From an uncultured Pelagibacteraceae bacterium (GTDB taxonomy: Bacteria; Pseudomonadota; Alphaproteobacteria; Pelagibacterales; Pelagibacteraceae): a DNA stretch of 64,000 nt. Position 1 is the first letter of the stretch, and each line of letters begins with the position of its first letter. The stretch is taken from the NCBI GenBank assembly GCA_902628275.1, contig CACOMI010000003.1:1-64000 (forward strand). Reading direction: 5' to 3'. The position numbers were made by a program, and so were the translations under genes. The notes under the pieces are model-generated. The model saw only the letters and a program-made list of their open reading frames with translations, was not told the DNA's origin and ran no database searches. Shown here one piece after another: positions 33,038 through 42,417 of this stretch.

Positions 33038-34996
33038 TTATTTTTTAAATAATTTTTTTGTAATATTTTTTATATTTCCACTTTCTAGTCCAAAATATTT
33101 ATAAATATCTTTGTAAGGTGCACTTTTGCCAAATTCGTCAACCCCAAAAGTAATCCCGTTATTACCTACATATTTTTTCCAACAATCACTTGATCCTGCT
33201 TCGATTGATATTTTAAATTTTGTTTCCTCTAAAATTTTATTTTTATAAGATTTTAATTGTAAGTCGAAAAGTTCCATACAAGGCATTGATATCACCTTAG
33301 AATATATTTTATCTTTGGCTAATTTATGGCTTACCTCTATTGCTAGATTAACCTCAGACCCACTCGCTAATATTGTTAGATTAATTTTTTTATTTGTTCT
33401 TAAAATTTCGTAAGCTCCTAATGAGCATAAGTTTTTACTAGAAGGTGTTTTTCTTACTGGATTTAAGTTTTGTCTTGTTAAAGATAGTACGCTAGGTGTT
33501 TTTAAACTTTTTAAGGCATGTTCCCAACATTCGATAGTTTCAATTCTATCTGCTGGCCTTAATACATTTAAATTAGGAATGGCTCGTAAACCTGAAAGTT
33601 GTTCTATAGGTTGATGAGTAGGACCATCTTCTCCGAGCCCAATAGAATCATGAGTCATAACGTAAATGACTCTTTTTTTCATTAACGCGGACAATCTAAT
33701 TGAGGGTTTGCAATAATCAGAAAATATTAAAAAAGTACCTCCATAGGGAATTAGATTACTGTGAAGTGCAATACCATTCATGATTCCACTCATTGCGTGT
33801 TCTCTGACACCATAGTGAATATAGTTTCCAGTAAAATCTCCAGGTTTAATTATTTTATGGTTTTTTGTTTTTGTATTGTTTGATCCTGCTAAATCAGCAG
33901 AGCCACCAATTAAATTATTTTTTTGTTTAGTTAATGCGCTCAATGTCATTTCTGAACATTTTCTAGTAGCTAAGCTTTTTGGTTCCCTTATTGCATTTTC
34001 TTTTTCTTTCCTTAACGTTGCAGTAAAATTATTTTTTAAAATTTGATTAAATTTTATTTTTTTTTTCTTAAATATTTTGTTCCACTTTTTTTCTGTAGCT
34101 TCACCTTTTTGACCAATTTTTCTCCAATCTTTTAAAAATTTACTTGAGATATTAAAGGGTTTGTTTTTCCATTTTAAGGCTTTTCTTACTAGTTTGATTT
34201 CATCTAATCCCAACGGACTCCCATGTGATGATGACTTTCCTGATTTATTCGGTGAACCATATCCAATTTTCGTTTTACATGAAATAATAGTAGGTTTTTT
34301 AGCTTTCTGAACTTTTTTTAATGCTTTAAAAATTTCTTTTTCGTTATGACCGTTGATAGAAATATAATTCCAACCATATCCTTCAAATCTTTTTTTAAAG
34401 TTATCTGAAACCGCAAGACTTGTTGGGCCATCAATTGAAATTGAGTTATTATCAAATAGCATGACTAAATTTTTAAGCTTTAAATGTCCTGCCAAACTCA
34501 TTGATTCATGACTTATTCCCTCCATTAAACATCCGTCTCCAGCTAAAACATAAGTTTTGTGATTAATTAAATCTTTTCCCAGCTTATTTTTTAAAATTTC
34601 TTCGGCTATAGCAAAACCGACCGCATTAGATATACCTTGTCCAAGGGGGCCTGTTGTTGTTTCAATACCTGTTTTTGGATGATATTCAGGATGTCCAGCA
34701 CAAATTGAATTAAGCTGCCTAAATTTTTTGATGTTATTAATTGATATACTTTTATATCCGGTAAGGTAAAGCAAAGAATATAGAAGCATAGATCCATGAC
34801 CAGCAGACAAAACAAATCTATCTCTATTTAACCAATCTGGATTTTTTGGATTAAATGTTAAAAAATTTTTAAAAAGTACCGTTACAACATCTGCCATACC
34901 CATTGGCATTCCAGGGTGACCTGAATTTGCCTTTTGGACCGCATCAATTGACAAAAATCTGATGCAATTAGCTAAATCATTGTGTAGTTTGCTCAA
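33038..34996 (-). CDS. tkt: Transketolase
   Basis: Thiamine-diphosphate enzyme moving two-carbon units between sugar phosphates. NSGHPGMPMGMADV, LSAGHGSMLLYSLLYLTGY, TTGPLGQGISNAVG, the ThDP-binding GDGCLMEGISHES...DNN, and in the second half GGTFLIFSDYCKPSIRLSALM and THDSIGLGEDGPTHQPIEQL. At 652 residues it is normal. First gene of the leftward carbon block, 53 bp from the divergent DUF4164 gene, so the promoter is in that gap. Confidence 0.97.
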   Translation of the reverse strand: MSKLHNDLANCIRFLSIDAVQKANSGHPGMPMGMADVVTVLFKNFLTFNPKNPDWLNRDRFVLSAGHGSMLLYSLLYLTGYKSISINNIKKFRQLNSICAGHPEYHPKTGIETTTGPLGQGISNAVGFAIAEEILKNKLGKDLINHKTYVLAGDGCLMEGISHESMSLAGHLKLKNLVMLFDNNSISIDGPTSLAVSDNFKKRFEGYGWNYISINGHNEKEIFKALKKVQKAKKPTIISCKTKIGYGSPNKSGKSSSHGSPLGLDEIKLVRKALKWKNKPFNISSKFLKDWRKIGQKGEATEKKWNKIFKKKKIKFNQILKNNFTATLRKEKENAIREPKSLATRKCSEMTLSALTKQKNNLIGGSADLAGSNNTKTKNHKIIKPGDFTGNYIHYGVREHAMSGIMNGIALHSNLIPYGGTFLIFSDYCKPSIRLSALMKKRVIYVMTHDSIGLGEDGPTHQPIEQLSGLRAIPNLNVLRPADRIETIECWEHALKSLKTPSVLSLTRQNLNPVRKTPSSKNLCSLGAYEILRTNKKINLTILASGSEVNLAIEVSHKLAKDKIYSKVISMPCMELFDLQLKSYKNKILEETKFKISIEAGSSDCWKKYVGNNGITFGVDEFGKSAPYKDIYKYFGLESGNIKNITKKLFKK

Positions 34997-35049
34997 AATT
35001 ATCCTGACTAGACTAAGAAGAATCTATTTAATAATATAAATATATATAT

Positions 35050-35373
35050 ATGAATTCTATAAACGAAAAAGAAAAAAAATTAAACATTGCATTGAAGGAA
35101 TTAAATAATTTAGATCTTACAAATCCTGAATTACAAAAAAATATTGAAAATTTAAGCAGAAAACAAAATCAATTAGAAATTGAAAAAACACAGATTGAAG
35201 AAAAATATCAAACGTTGCTCAAGGAAAATGAAAATCTGACAAAAAAACTTGAGGATTTAAAAAATAATGAAAAGATGGAAGAAAGAAAACAAATTGAATT
35301 TTCAGAAAAAATTGATGAACTTAATCAAGAAACTGACACTTTATTAGATGAAATAGATAAATGGCAAATGTAA
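35050..35373 (+). CDS. DUF4164-like coiled-coil protein
   Basis: A 107-residue, highly charged protein predicted to be almost entirely coiled coil (repeating L-x6-type spacing through residues 5-100, for instance ENLTKKLEDLKN). It sits directly before zapA (13 bp overlap), the location of the DUF4164 family in alphaproteobacteria. Function is not established; association with ZapA or the division ring is suggested by position only. Confidence 0.65.
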   Translation: MNSINEKEKKLNIALKELNNLDLTNPELQKNIENLSRKQNQLEIEKTQIEEKYQTLLKENENLTKKLEDLKNNEKMEERKQIEFSEKIDELNQETDTLLDEIDKWQM

Positions 35374-35807
35374 GTATAAAATTTAATAATAAAGAGTTTT
35401 TGCTCGCTTGCGAAGATGGACAAGAGGAGCACTTAGAGGAGTTATTAATTCAGATTAATAAAAAGTTTAATATTTTAAAAAATGAATTGGGAAATCTTGG
35501 TGAAAATAAACTTTTACTAATTACAGCTGTAAAAATAATGGATGAATATTACGAAACTAAGAAGAAAGTAGATCAAAAAAAAAATGAGTTAAAAGAGCTA
35601 TCAAACAAATTTAAAGAACTAAAATCTCTGATTTATGATTACAAGGACACTAAAGAGTCTGAAATTGAAAAATTGAATCTTGATCACGAAAACTTCAAAA
35701 GGGAAATTGATGCAAATCAAAAAAAATATGAAAGTTTAATTGATGAAGCCGCTGATCAAATATCAAGTTTTGTAAATAAAGCAAAATCTGAAAATATATC
35801 TAATTAG
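35361..35807 (+). CDS. zapA: Cell division protein ZapA
   Basis: ZapA binds and bundles FtsZ. The N-terminal globular domain is VSIKFNNKEFLLACEDGQEEHLEELLIQINKKFN, followed by LLLITAVKIMDEYYE and a long coiled coil to residue ~148. It is longer than E. coli ZapA (about 110 aa) but in range for alphaproteobacteria. In many proteobacteria the 6S RNA gene separates zapA from fthC; here only 4 bp intervene. Confidence 0.8.
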   Translation: MANVSIKFNNKEFLLACEDGQEEHLEELLIQINKKFNILKNELGNLGENKLLLITAVKIMDEYYETKKKVDQKKNELKELSNKFKELKSLIYDYKDTKESEIEKLNLDHENFKREIDANQKKYESLIDEAADQISSFVNKAKSENISN

Positions 35808-35811
35808 GTCT

Positions 35812-36357
35812 GTGAATAAATCTAAGCTTAGAAGAAAAATTTTAAATCTTAGAAAAAAAAATTCACATAAAAAACTTATTCTAGATCCTGACAGAATTTT
35901 TCGATTTTTTAAAAAAAATAAAATTAGTTTTAAAAATATAGGAGGGTACTATCCATGCAATCACGAGATAGATGATTTAGACACATTAAATTTTTTTAGA
36001 AACAAAAGAGCAAATATTTCCTTACCAATAATAAAAGAAAATAATCAAATGAATTTTTTTGAATGGACAAATAAAGATCCTTTAAAAATTAATAAGTATG
36101 GAATAGCTGAGCCGCTTTCGGTAAAGAAAATTTACCCAGACATAATATTTGTTCCTTTAGTAGCTTATGATGATCATTTAAATAGATTAGGTTATGGTGG
36201 GGGATTTTACGATCGCTATTTAGAAAAAATAGATAAAATCAAAAATATATTAAAAATTGGATTAGGATTTTCTTACCAAGAATTAAAAAAAATACCTATA
36301 AATAAATATGACAAAAAGCTTGATTTAATAATAACTGAGAATGAAATTATACAATGA
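35812..36357 (+). CDS. fthC: 5-formyltetrahydrofolate cyclo-ligase
   Basis: ATP-dependent conversion of 5-formyl-THF to 5,10-methenyl-THF. The family motif LGYGGGFYDRYL (residues 127-138) and the N-terminal KSKLRRKILNLRKK ATP-binding Arg/Lys pattern are present, as is VPLVAYD before the motif. The start is a GTG at 35812 (no nearer ATG), 4 bp after zapA. Overlaps the phosphoesterase by 4 bp. Confidence 0.92.
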   Translation: MNKSKLRRKILNLRKKNSHKKLILDPDRIFRFFKKNKISFKNIGGYYPCNHEIDDLDTLNFFRNKRANISLPIIKENNQMNFFEWTNKDPLKINKYGIAEPLSVKKIYPDIIFVPLVAYDDHLNRLGYGGGFYDRYLEKIDKIKNILKIGLGFSYQELKKIPINKYDKKLDLIITENEIIQ

Positions 36358-37157
36358 GAATTTTATTTTTAGGTGATGTTGTTGGAATTTCTGGATGTTC
36401 TAAATTAACAAGCAACTTATTAAATGAAATTGATAGAAAAAAAATTGATTTTGTAATTGTAAATGGTGAAAATGCAGCAGCTCAAGGAGTGGGTTTAAAT
36501 AAAGAAATATGTAAGGATTTTTTTAATTGTGGTGTAGATGTTATCACAACTGGCAATCATGTTTGGGATCAAAAAGAAATAATGGAATTTATTGATAAAG
36601 AAGAGAGATTATTAAGACCTAAAAATTTATTTGAACCTGCACCTGGCAAAGGTTTTAAAATTTATAACACAAAGAATGATATTAAAGTTGGAGTTCTAAA
36701 TTTGATGGGGAATGTTTTTATGAAGAAGTGTGAAGATGTTTTTGAAGTTTCTCAAAAATTTTTAAAAGAAAATCAAATGAAGAAGGATTTTGATTTACTT
36801 GTAGTTGATTTTCATGGCGAAATTACCAGCGAAAAAAATGCTATAGGACATCTATTTGATGGAAAGGCAACTCTCGTAGTTGGAACACACACCCATATAC
36901 CAACAAATGATGCCAGAATATTAAAAAATGGTACTGGGTATCAAACAGACGCAGGTATGTGTGGAGATTACGACTCAGTCATTGGCATGAACAAAGAAAA
37001 CTCTTTAAACAGATTTTTAAAAAAGAATTCAGTGAAACACTTTCCTGCTAGTGGAGAGGCTACTTTATGTGGCGTTATAGTTGATTGTGATATAAAAACA
37101 GGATTAGCAATAAATATCAAAAGCTATGTGTATGGAGATCAATTAAAAAATATTTAA
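36354..37157 (+). CDS. YmdB-family metallophosphoesterase
   Basis: Calcineurin-like phosphoesterase of the YmdB family (known to hydrolyse 2',3'-cyclic nucleotides in relatives). ILFLGDVVG with D8, VNGENAAAQGVG, TTGNHVWDQKE, VDFHGEITSEK and GTHTHIPTNDARIL give the metal ligands in order. SGEATLCGVIVD is a typical C-terminal element. Near-universal length (267). Lies between fthC and yebC in a tightly spaced run. Confidence 0.9.
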   Translation: MRILFLGDVVGISGCSKLTSNLLNEIDRKKIDFVIVNGENAAAQGVGLNKEICKDFFNCGVDVITTGNHVWDQKEIMEFIDKEERLLRPKNLFEPAPGKGFKIYNTKNDIKVGVLNLMGNVFMKKCEDVFEVSQKFLKENQMKKDFDLLVVDFHGEITSEKNAIGHLFDGKATLVVGTHTHIPTNDARILKNGTGYQTDAGMCGDYDSVIGMNKENSLNRFLKKNSVKHFPASGEATLCGVIVDCDIKTGLAINIKSYVYGDQLKNI

Positions 37158-37162
37158 ATATC

Positions 37163-37888
37163 ATGGCAGGACATTCACATTGGGCAGGAATAAAACATAA
37201 AAAAGGAAAGGCTGACAAGCAAAGATCAAAGATATTTTCAAAATTATCCAAAGAGATTACTGTTGCAGCAAAACTTGGTGACAAAGATCCAGCAATGAAC
37301 CCAAGACTTAGATCTGCCGTGCAAGCCGCAAGATCAGCAAATATGCCTAAAGATAATATTGAGAGAGCAATAGATAAATCTTCTGCAGTAACAGGAATAA
37401 ATTTTGAAAACTTGAGATATGAGGGATTTGGTCCAGAAAAGATTGCTGTTATAGTTGAAACTTTAACAGATAATAAAAATAGGACTGCATCAAATATTAG
37501 AACTATTTTTCATAAAAGTGGCGGGAGTTTAGGAACTCAGGGTTCAGCATCTCACAATTTTCAACAATTAGGTATAATAAAAATTGATAAAAAAGAGATA
37601 TCTGATGAAAAAATTTTAGATTTAGCAATTGAGTCTGGGGCAGAAGAATGTTCCTCACATGATGATTATCATGAAATTCAGTGTCAAATGAACGAGATAT
37701 ATAATGTTAAAAAAAATTTAGAGAAAATTATTGTAAATTTTATTTCTACAGAAATTGAATGGATCCCATTAAATAGTGTGGATGTAAATAACGATAATAA
37801 AGATAGTGTATTAGATTTTTTAGAAAGTCTTGAGGAAGATGATGATGTACAGAACGTTTATTCAAACGTTAATTTAGGTGGTATTTGA
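37163..37888 (+). CDS. yebC: YebC/PmpR/TACO1 family protein
   Basis: Conserved DNA/ribosome-associated regulator. N-terminus AGHSHWAGIKHKKGKADKQRSKIFSKL, then ARSANMPKDNIERAI, YEGFGPEKIAVIVETLTDNKNRT, and GGSLGTQGSASHNF are characteristic. Precedes the ruvC-like gene, a common bacterial arrangement, and shares a TGATG junction with it. Recent work on relatives points to relieving ribosome pausing; which role applies here is not evident. Confidence 0.95.
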   Translation: MAGHSHWAGIKHKKGKADKQRSKIFSKLSKEITVAAKLGDKDPAMNPRLRSAVQAARSANMPKDNIERAIDKSSAVTGINFENLRYEGFGPEKIAVIVETLTDNKNRTASNIRTIFHKSGGSLGTQGSASHNFQQLGIIKIDKKEISDEKILDLAIESGAEECSSHDDYHEIQCQMNEIYNVKKNLEKIIVNFISTEIEWIPLNSVDVNNDNKDSVLDFLESLEEDDDVQNVYSNVNLGGI

Positions 37889-38382
37889 TGATGATTATTG
37901 GAATTGATCCTGGCATATCAGGTTCAATCTGTTTTTTTGAGGATGGTATAATAAAAGACGTAATTGAAATGCCAACCATGACTGATGGCAAGAAGAATAA
38001 GAGACAAGTAAATGGTGCTCAAATATCTAATGAAATTAGTGAGAGGATAAAAAAATTTGATAAGAAAAATATTAAAGTTGTAATTGAACAAGTTTCTGCA
38101 ATGCCTGGCCAAGGTGTTACAAGTATGTTTAATTTTGGTCAATCTTTTGGTATTTTAAAAGGGATATGCAGCGCAATGCATTTACCTGTTTATTATGTTA
38201 GGCCAGCTAAATGGAAAAAATATTTTAACCTTATTAATTCACAAAAAGATGCTAGCAGAACAAGAGCTATTGAAATATTTCCATATTTTTCATCACAATT
38301 ATCAAAAAAGAAAGATAATAACAAAGCAGATGCTATTCTAATATCTAGTTTTTTCTTTGAAACTTATCAAAAAGAAGAATAA
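37888..38382 (+). CDS. RuvC-like Holliday junction endonuclease (phage/organelle-type)
   Basis: RNase H-fold resolvase. IIGIDPGISGS supplies D7, VVIEQVSAMPGQGVTSMF supplies E67 and the RuvC loop, and KKDNNKADAIL ends with D143/D148. The C-terminal half (RPAKWKKYFNL...KDASRTRAIEIFP...LSKKKDNNKADA) matches RuvC-like proteins of phages and plastid/MOC1-type resolvases better than canonical RuvC, which has DAADALA. The ATG at 37888 is chosen over the upstream TTG because of the TGATG junction. ruvA and ruvB, normally next, are absent here. Confidence 0.75.
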   Translation: MMIIGIDPGISGSICFFEDGIIKDVIEMPTMTDGKKNKRQVNGAQISNEISERIKKFDKKNIKVVIEQVSAMPGQGVTSMFNFGQSFGILKGICSAMHLPVYYVRPAKWKKYFNLINSQKDASRTRAIEIFPYFSSQLSKKKDNNKADAILISSFFFETYQKEE

Positions 38383-38435
38383 TCAATTTGAATTAATAGA
38401 CAAAATCATGACACATTTACGTGTGATGAGTAGCT

Positions 38436-39110
38436 ATGGAAGCAGATATAGCAGCAAAAACAGTTGAGTTAGGAACAAATACAGATTTTTCATTACTCAG
38501 TCTATTTCTTAGAGCGGATATAATTGTAAAGTCTGTAATGATTATATTAATATTGTGTTCAATATATTCTTGGGCTGTAATTATTGAAAAGTTTCGTTTA
38601 TTTAAAAAAATAACTAAATCATCAGAAGAATTTGAGGAAAAATTTTGGAATTCTAAATCTGCTGAAACTTTTTATAATAGTTTACCCAGTAAACTTGAGG
38701 ATCCAATGTCACTTGTGTTTCAAGATGCGATGGAAGGATTACTTAAAAAAAAATCAAGAACTAACATTAGTGAAAGAATGAGTGCATCTTTAGAAACAGG
38801 AATTGAAAAACAAATGACAAAAATTGAAAAAGGTTTTACTTTTTTGGCAACAGTGGGTTCAACAGCACCTTTTATAGGATTGTTTGGAACTGTTTGGGGA
38901 ATTATGAATTCTTTTCAATCTATAGCTATTTCTAGAAATACAAGTCTTGCGATTGTTGCACCAGGAATAGCCGAAGCCTTATTTGCAACTGCACTTGGTC
39001 TATTGGCTGCAATACCAGCAGTAGTGGCTTATAACAAATTCAATAATGATGCTAAAAAATATTCAGAAAAATTAGAAAATTTTTCAAAAAGATTTTTAAC
39101 AATTATATAA
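38436..39110 (+). CDS. tolQ: Tol-Pal system protein TolQ
   Basis: ExbB/MotA-like inner-membrane stator. Three hydrophobic segments (around residues 24-46, 132-155 and 172-190). The motifs FLATVGSTAPFIGLFGTVWGIMNSFQSI and AIVAPGIAEALFATALGLLAAIPAVV contain the helix-2/3 Thr and Gly residues that line the proton path. Stops directly before tolR (0 bp gap), starting the tolQRAB-pal run. It uses the proton motive force to energise TolA for outer-membrane constriction. Confidence 0.95.
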   Translation: MEADIAAKTVELGTNTDFSLLSLFLRADIIVKSVMIILILCSIYSWAVIIEKFRLFKKITKSSEEFEEKFWNSKSAETFYNSLPSKLEDPMSLVFQDAMEGLLKKKSRTNISERMSASLETGIEKQMTKIEKGFTFLATVGSTAPFIGLFGTVWGIMNSFQSIAISRNTSLAIVAPGIAEALFATALGLLAAIPAVVAYNKFNNDAKKYSEKLENFSKRFLTII

Positions 39111-39527
39111 ATGGCATTTAAATTAAATCGCTCTTCCAAGGAACCAATGAGTGAAATAAATGTTACTCCTTTTGTGGATGTAATGCTTGTATTGTTAATA
39201 ATTTTTATGGTTACAGCACCATTATTAACTGTTGGCGTTCAAGTTGATTTACCAGAAAGTTCAGCGGACTCTTTGCCAGAGGAAACAGAACCTTTAACAC
39301 TATCAATTAATGCAAAAGGTGAAATTTTTATTCAAGAGGCAAAAGTTGAATATGATAATATCATTGCAAAGGTTTTAGCGGTTTCAAAAAATAGAACTGA
39401 TACCAGGATTTATGTTAGAGGTGATAAAACTATAAATTATGGAAGAGTATTAGAAATAATGGGATTACTATCAGGATCCGGTTTTACTAAAGTAGCATTG
39501 ATTTCAGAACCTTACAAACAAAGGTAA
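39111..39527 (+). CDS. tolR: Tol-Pal system protein TolR
   Basis: Single-span stator partner of TolQ. The N-terminus EPMSEINVTPFVDVMLVLLIIFMV contains D23 in the transmembrane helix, the protonated residue of the family, followed by periplasmic LTVGVQVDLPESSA. C-terminal VALISEP ends the periplasmic domain. 138 residues is normal. Spacing 0 bp to tolQ and 4 bp to tolA. Confidence 0.95.
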   Translation: MAFKLNRSSKEPMSEINVTPFVDVMLVLLIIFMVTAPLLTVGVQVDLPESSADSLPEETEPLTLSINAKGEIFIQEAKVEYDNIIAKVLAVSKNRTDTRIYVRGDKTINYGRVLEIMGLLSGSGFTKVALISEPYKQR

Positions 39528-39531
39528 TTAA

Positions 39532-40392
39532 GTGAATAGAAGCTTAATTATTTCTTCTGTTTTACATTCTTTGTTAATTTTCATTACTGCTATGAGTTTA
39601 CCTTTTTTGGCAAAGAAACCTCTTGATATTCCACCAATTGTATCAGTTGAGTTAATTCAGATAGCAGAAAAAACTAATATTCCATTTGCACCTAAAGCTA
39701 AAAAAATTATTGAGAAAGTTAAAGAGAAAGAAAAAAAACTTGTTTCAGAGCAGGCTCCACCAAAAAAAGTAGAAAAAACAAAAACAAAAACTGTTCTGGC
39801 TCCTGATCAAAATAAAAAAATAGAGAACGAAATACCTGAAGCAATTCCACTTCCAGATAAATCTTTAAAAAAAGTTGAGACAAAAGAGGAAAAAAAACAA
39901 AATCCTGAAAAAATAGATGATGAAGTTAAACAGGTATCAGAATTTGAAAAAAAAGATTTGTTTGATCCAAATAATATTGCAGCTTTAATTGATAAATCTA
40001 AAGAAGAAACTGCAGAAGTTTTAAAAACAAATGATGACATTACCCAAGATCAAGAGAGAAATGTTGAAAATAAAGGTCTTACACTAAGCGAAGAGGATGC
40101 TCTTAAAGCACAAATATTTGGATGTTGGAGTATTCCATTAGGATTACCGTATAATGAAAATCTATTGGTAAGAATAAAATTAAAATTAAAACCTGACGGA
40201 ACAGTATCGAAAACAGAAATTTTGGATCATGCACGAATGAATAAACCAGGCCAAGGATTTTATAAAGTATTAGCTGAGAGCGCTTTGAGAGCTGTAAAGT
40301 TATGCCAACCATTAAGAGTACCTACGACTGGATATGAAAGATGGAAAGAATTACAATTAAATTTTGATGCAAGAGAGATGTTAGAAGGATAG
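39532..40392 (+). CDS. tolA: TolA-like periplasm-spanning protein
   Basis: N-terminal membrane anchor (SLIISSVLHSLLIFITAMSLPFLA), a ~150-residue Lys/Glu/Pro-rich linker, and a C-terminal domain with FGCWSIPLGLPYNENLLVRIKLKLKPDGTVSKTEI, RAVKLCQPLRVP. This is the TonB/TolA layout. At 286 residues it is short with a brief linker. The GTG start lies 4 bp after tolR. TolA links TolQR to Pal across the periplasm. Confidence 0.88.
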   Translation: MNRSLIISSVLHSLLIFITAMSLPFLAKKPLDIPPIVSVELIQIAEKTNIPFAPKAKKIIEKVKEKEKKLVSEQAPPKKVEKTKTKTVLAPDQNKKIENEIPEAIPLPDKSLKKVETKEEKKQNPEKIDDEVKQVSEFEKKDLFDPNNIAALIDKSKEETAEVLKTNDDITQDQERNVENKGLTLSEEDALKAQIFGCWSIPLGLPYNENLLVRIKLKLKPDGTVSKTEILDHARMNKPGQGFYKVLAESALRAVKLCQPLRVPTTGYERWKELQLNFDAREMLEG

Positions 40393-40401
40393 TATATATT
40401 G

Positions 40402-41742
40402 ATGACAAAAAAAATTATAATTTTACTATTTATATTAATTCCTATTAATGCAAATGCTTTAATAGAAGTTGATATAACTCGGGGTAATTTAAATCCACTA
40501 CCATTAGCTGTTTCTCCTTTATCAATTGATGAGGTATCTAGAAAAGGTTTTAAAAAAATACTTAAAAAAGAGAATATTGGATCTGAGATATCAAATATTG
40601 TAGAGAATAATTTGAGAACCTCGGGATTATTTAATCCTCTAGACAAAAAGGCTTTTTTACAAGCCCCTGATATTGCAAATTTAAAACCAAGATTTGAAGA
40701 CTGGAATTTAATTAAAGCTCAAGCGCTTATAACTGGCAAAGTAAATTATGTTGATGATAAGTTAAGAGTTGAGTTTCGACTTTGGGACGTTTTAGCTGCT
40801 AAAGAAATGATGGCTTTAGCATTCACTACAGTACCTAACAATTGGAGAAGAGTAGGGCATATTATTTCTGATAAAGTCTATGAAAGACTTACTGGAGAAA
40901 AGGGATATTTTGATACAAGAATAATTTATGTGTCAGAAGAGGGACCAAAAACACAGAGAATAAAAAAACTAGCTATTATGGATCAAGATGGAGCTAATAA
41001 TAAATTTTTGACATTAGGTAACGAATTAGTTTTAACTCCTCGATTTAACCCAGCAAGCCAAATGGTAACTTATTTGTCTTACTTTAAAAATTTACCTAGA
41101 GTTTACTTATTAGACATCGAAACTGGGACACAAGAGGTAGTTGGAGATTTTCCTGGAATGACATTTGCACCACGTTTTTCACCTGATGGTAAAAAAATAA
41201 TAATGAGTTTTGCCAAAGATGGAAAATCAGATATTTATACTATGGATTTAGAAAACAGAATTGTAGAAAGAATTACAAATCATCCATCAATTGATACTTC
41301 TCCCTCATATTCACCAGATGGCAAATACATAACATTTAACTCGGATAGAAGTGGATATCAGCAAATATATGTAATGAAAAATGATGGTTCTAATGTAAAA
41401 AGAATTTCATTTGGTAATGGATTGTATGGAACTCCTGTTTGGTCACCAAGAGGTGATTTAATTGCTTTTACAAAATTACATAAAGGAAAATTTTATATTG
41501 GTGTTATGAGAACTGACGGTAGTGGAGAAAGGCTACTAACAGAAAATTATTATCAAGAAGCTCCATCATGGTCACCAAATGGTAGAGTTTTAATTTTTTA
41601 TAGGGAAACTAAAACTAACGCAAAAGGAGAGGGATTTTCTGCAAAATTATGGTCTATCGATTTAACTGGTTATAATGAGCGTCAAATAAATACACCTACA
41701 GATGCATCTGACCCATCATGGTCATCATTATTAAGCAATTAA
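40402..41742 (+). CDS. tolB: Tol-Pal system beta-propeller protein TolB
   Basis: Periplasmic six-bladed propeller that binds Pal and the outer-membrane porins. Signal peptide [20 protein letters not shown]-terminal domain ([21 protein letters not shown]), and repeated propeller motifs such as [32 protein letters not shown] and [12 protein letters not shown]. The ATG at 40402 is used rather than the in-frame TTG at 40399, because it starts the signal peptide cleanly. Confidence 0.96.
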   Translation: MTKKIIILLFILIPINANALIEVDITRGNLNPLPLAVSPLSIDEVSRKGFKKILKKENIGSEISNIVENNLRTSGLFNPLDKKAFLQAPDIANLKPRFEDWNLIKAQALITGKVNYVDDKLRVEFRLWDVLAAKEMMALAFTTVPNNWRRVGHIISDKVYERLTGEKGYFDTRIIYVSEEGPKTQRIKKLAIMDQDGANNKFLTLGNELVLTPRFNPASQMVTYLSYFKNLPRVYLLDIETGTQEVVGDFPGMTFAPRFSPDGKKIIMSFAKDGKSDIYTMDLENRIVERITNHPSIDTSPSYSPDGKYITFNSDRSGYQQIYVMKNDGSNVKRISFGNGLYGTPVWSPRGDLIAFTKLHKGKFYIGVMRTDGSGERLLTENYYQEAPSWSPNGRVLIFYRETKTNAKGEGFSAKLWSIDLTGYNERQINTPTDASDPSWSSLLSN

Positions 41743-41840
41743 TTAAAGAAAATTCTGAAATTTCTTGATTTTTAGACTTGAAACCTCTAATTAGTTGTGA
41801 AAAAGTTAAGAAATTGAAATTAGCAGCAAGGAGCAATTTA

Positions 41841-42335
41841 ATGAAATTAAGCAAAATTTTAAAAAACACACTTTTAGTATTAACAGCTTGCCTGGTGTTA
41901 TCTGCTTGTGCAACAAAAAAAGAAGTTGCTATAGATAAAATAACAGGACAAATGCAGGGTGATGTTTATACAGGAACAGACACAGTGGAATACTTAGCTG
42001 ATGGAGTTCCAGATAGAGTATTCTTTGCAACAAATGAGTCAATTTTAACTACTGCATCTAGAGAAACTTTGAGAGCTCAAGCTGCTTGGTTAAGAAAAAA
42101 CCCGGGTATAAATGTTGTTCTTGAAGGTCATGCAGATGAAAGAGGAACTAGGGAGTATAACTTAGCTCTTGGTGAAAGAAGAGCAAACGCAGCTAAAGAT
42201 TATCTAATGACTTATGGAATATCATCAGACAGAATAACTGTCTTAAGTTATGGTAAAGAAAGGCCAGTTGACTCTGGTTCTAACCCATTAGCTTGGTCTA
42301 AAAATAGAAGATCAGTTACTGTTAAAGCAAATTAA
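41841..42335 (+). CDS. pal: Peptidoglycan-associated lipoprotein Pal
   Basis: Outer-membrane lipoprotein with signal peptide MKLSKILKNTLLVLTACLV and lipobox LSAC, lipid-modified Cys at 23. The C-terminal OmpA-like domain contains VVLEGHADERGTREYNLALGERRANAAKDYL and SKNRRSVTVK, which binds diaminopimelate of peptidoglycan. The ATG at 41841 follows an AAGGAG Shine-Dalgarno (41828-41833) by 7 bp; a longer frame from a TTG at 41778 would put 21 extra residues before the signal sequence and is rejected. Confidence 0.95.
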   Translation: MKLSKILKNTLLVLTACLVLSACATKKEVAIDKITGQMQGDVYTGTDTVEYLADGVPDRVFFATNESILTTASRETLRAQAAWLRKNPGINVVLEGHADERGTREYNLALGERRANAAKDYLMTYGISSDRITVLSYGKERPVDSGSNPLAWSKNRRSVTVKAN

Positions 42336-42347
42336 TTATTTAAAATC

Positions 42348-42387
42348 AAAGACCCTAAAACCTTATAGGCTTTGGGGTCTTTTTTTT
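42348..42387 (+). terminator. Rho-independent terminator after pal
   Basis: An inverted repeat AAAGACCCTAAAACC / GGCTTTGGGGTCTTT with a short TTATA loop is followed by a run of eight T. Position 13 bp after the pal stop marks the end of the tolQRAB-pal transcript, or attenuates read-through into ybgF 28 bp later. This is the clearest intrinsic terminator seen in the window. Confidence 0.85.
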
Positions 42388-42417
42388 GCCATTTTTATAA
42401 CGATAAATTAAACCTTG

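Noticed and set aside
35807-35812. 6S RNA between zapA and fthC
   Set aside because: Only 4 bp separate the two genes, so no ncRNA fits; it must be elsewhere or absent.
41778-41840. 21-residue extension upstream of Pal
   Set aside because: It begins at TTG, would bury the lipoprotein signal sequence, and a good AAGGAG lies just before ATG 41841.
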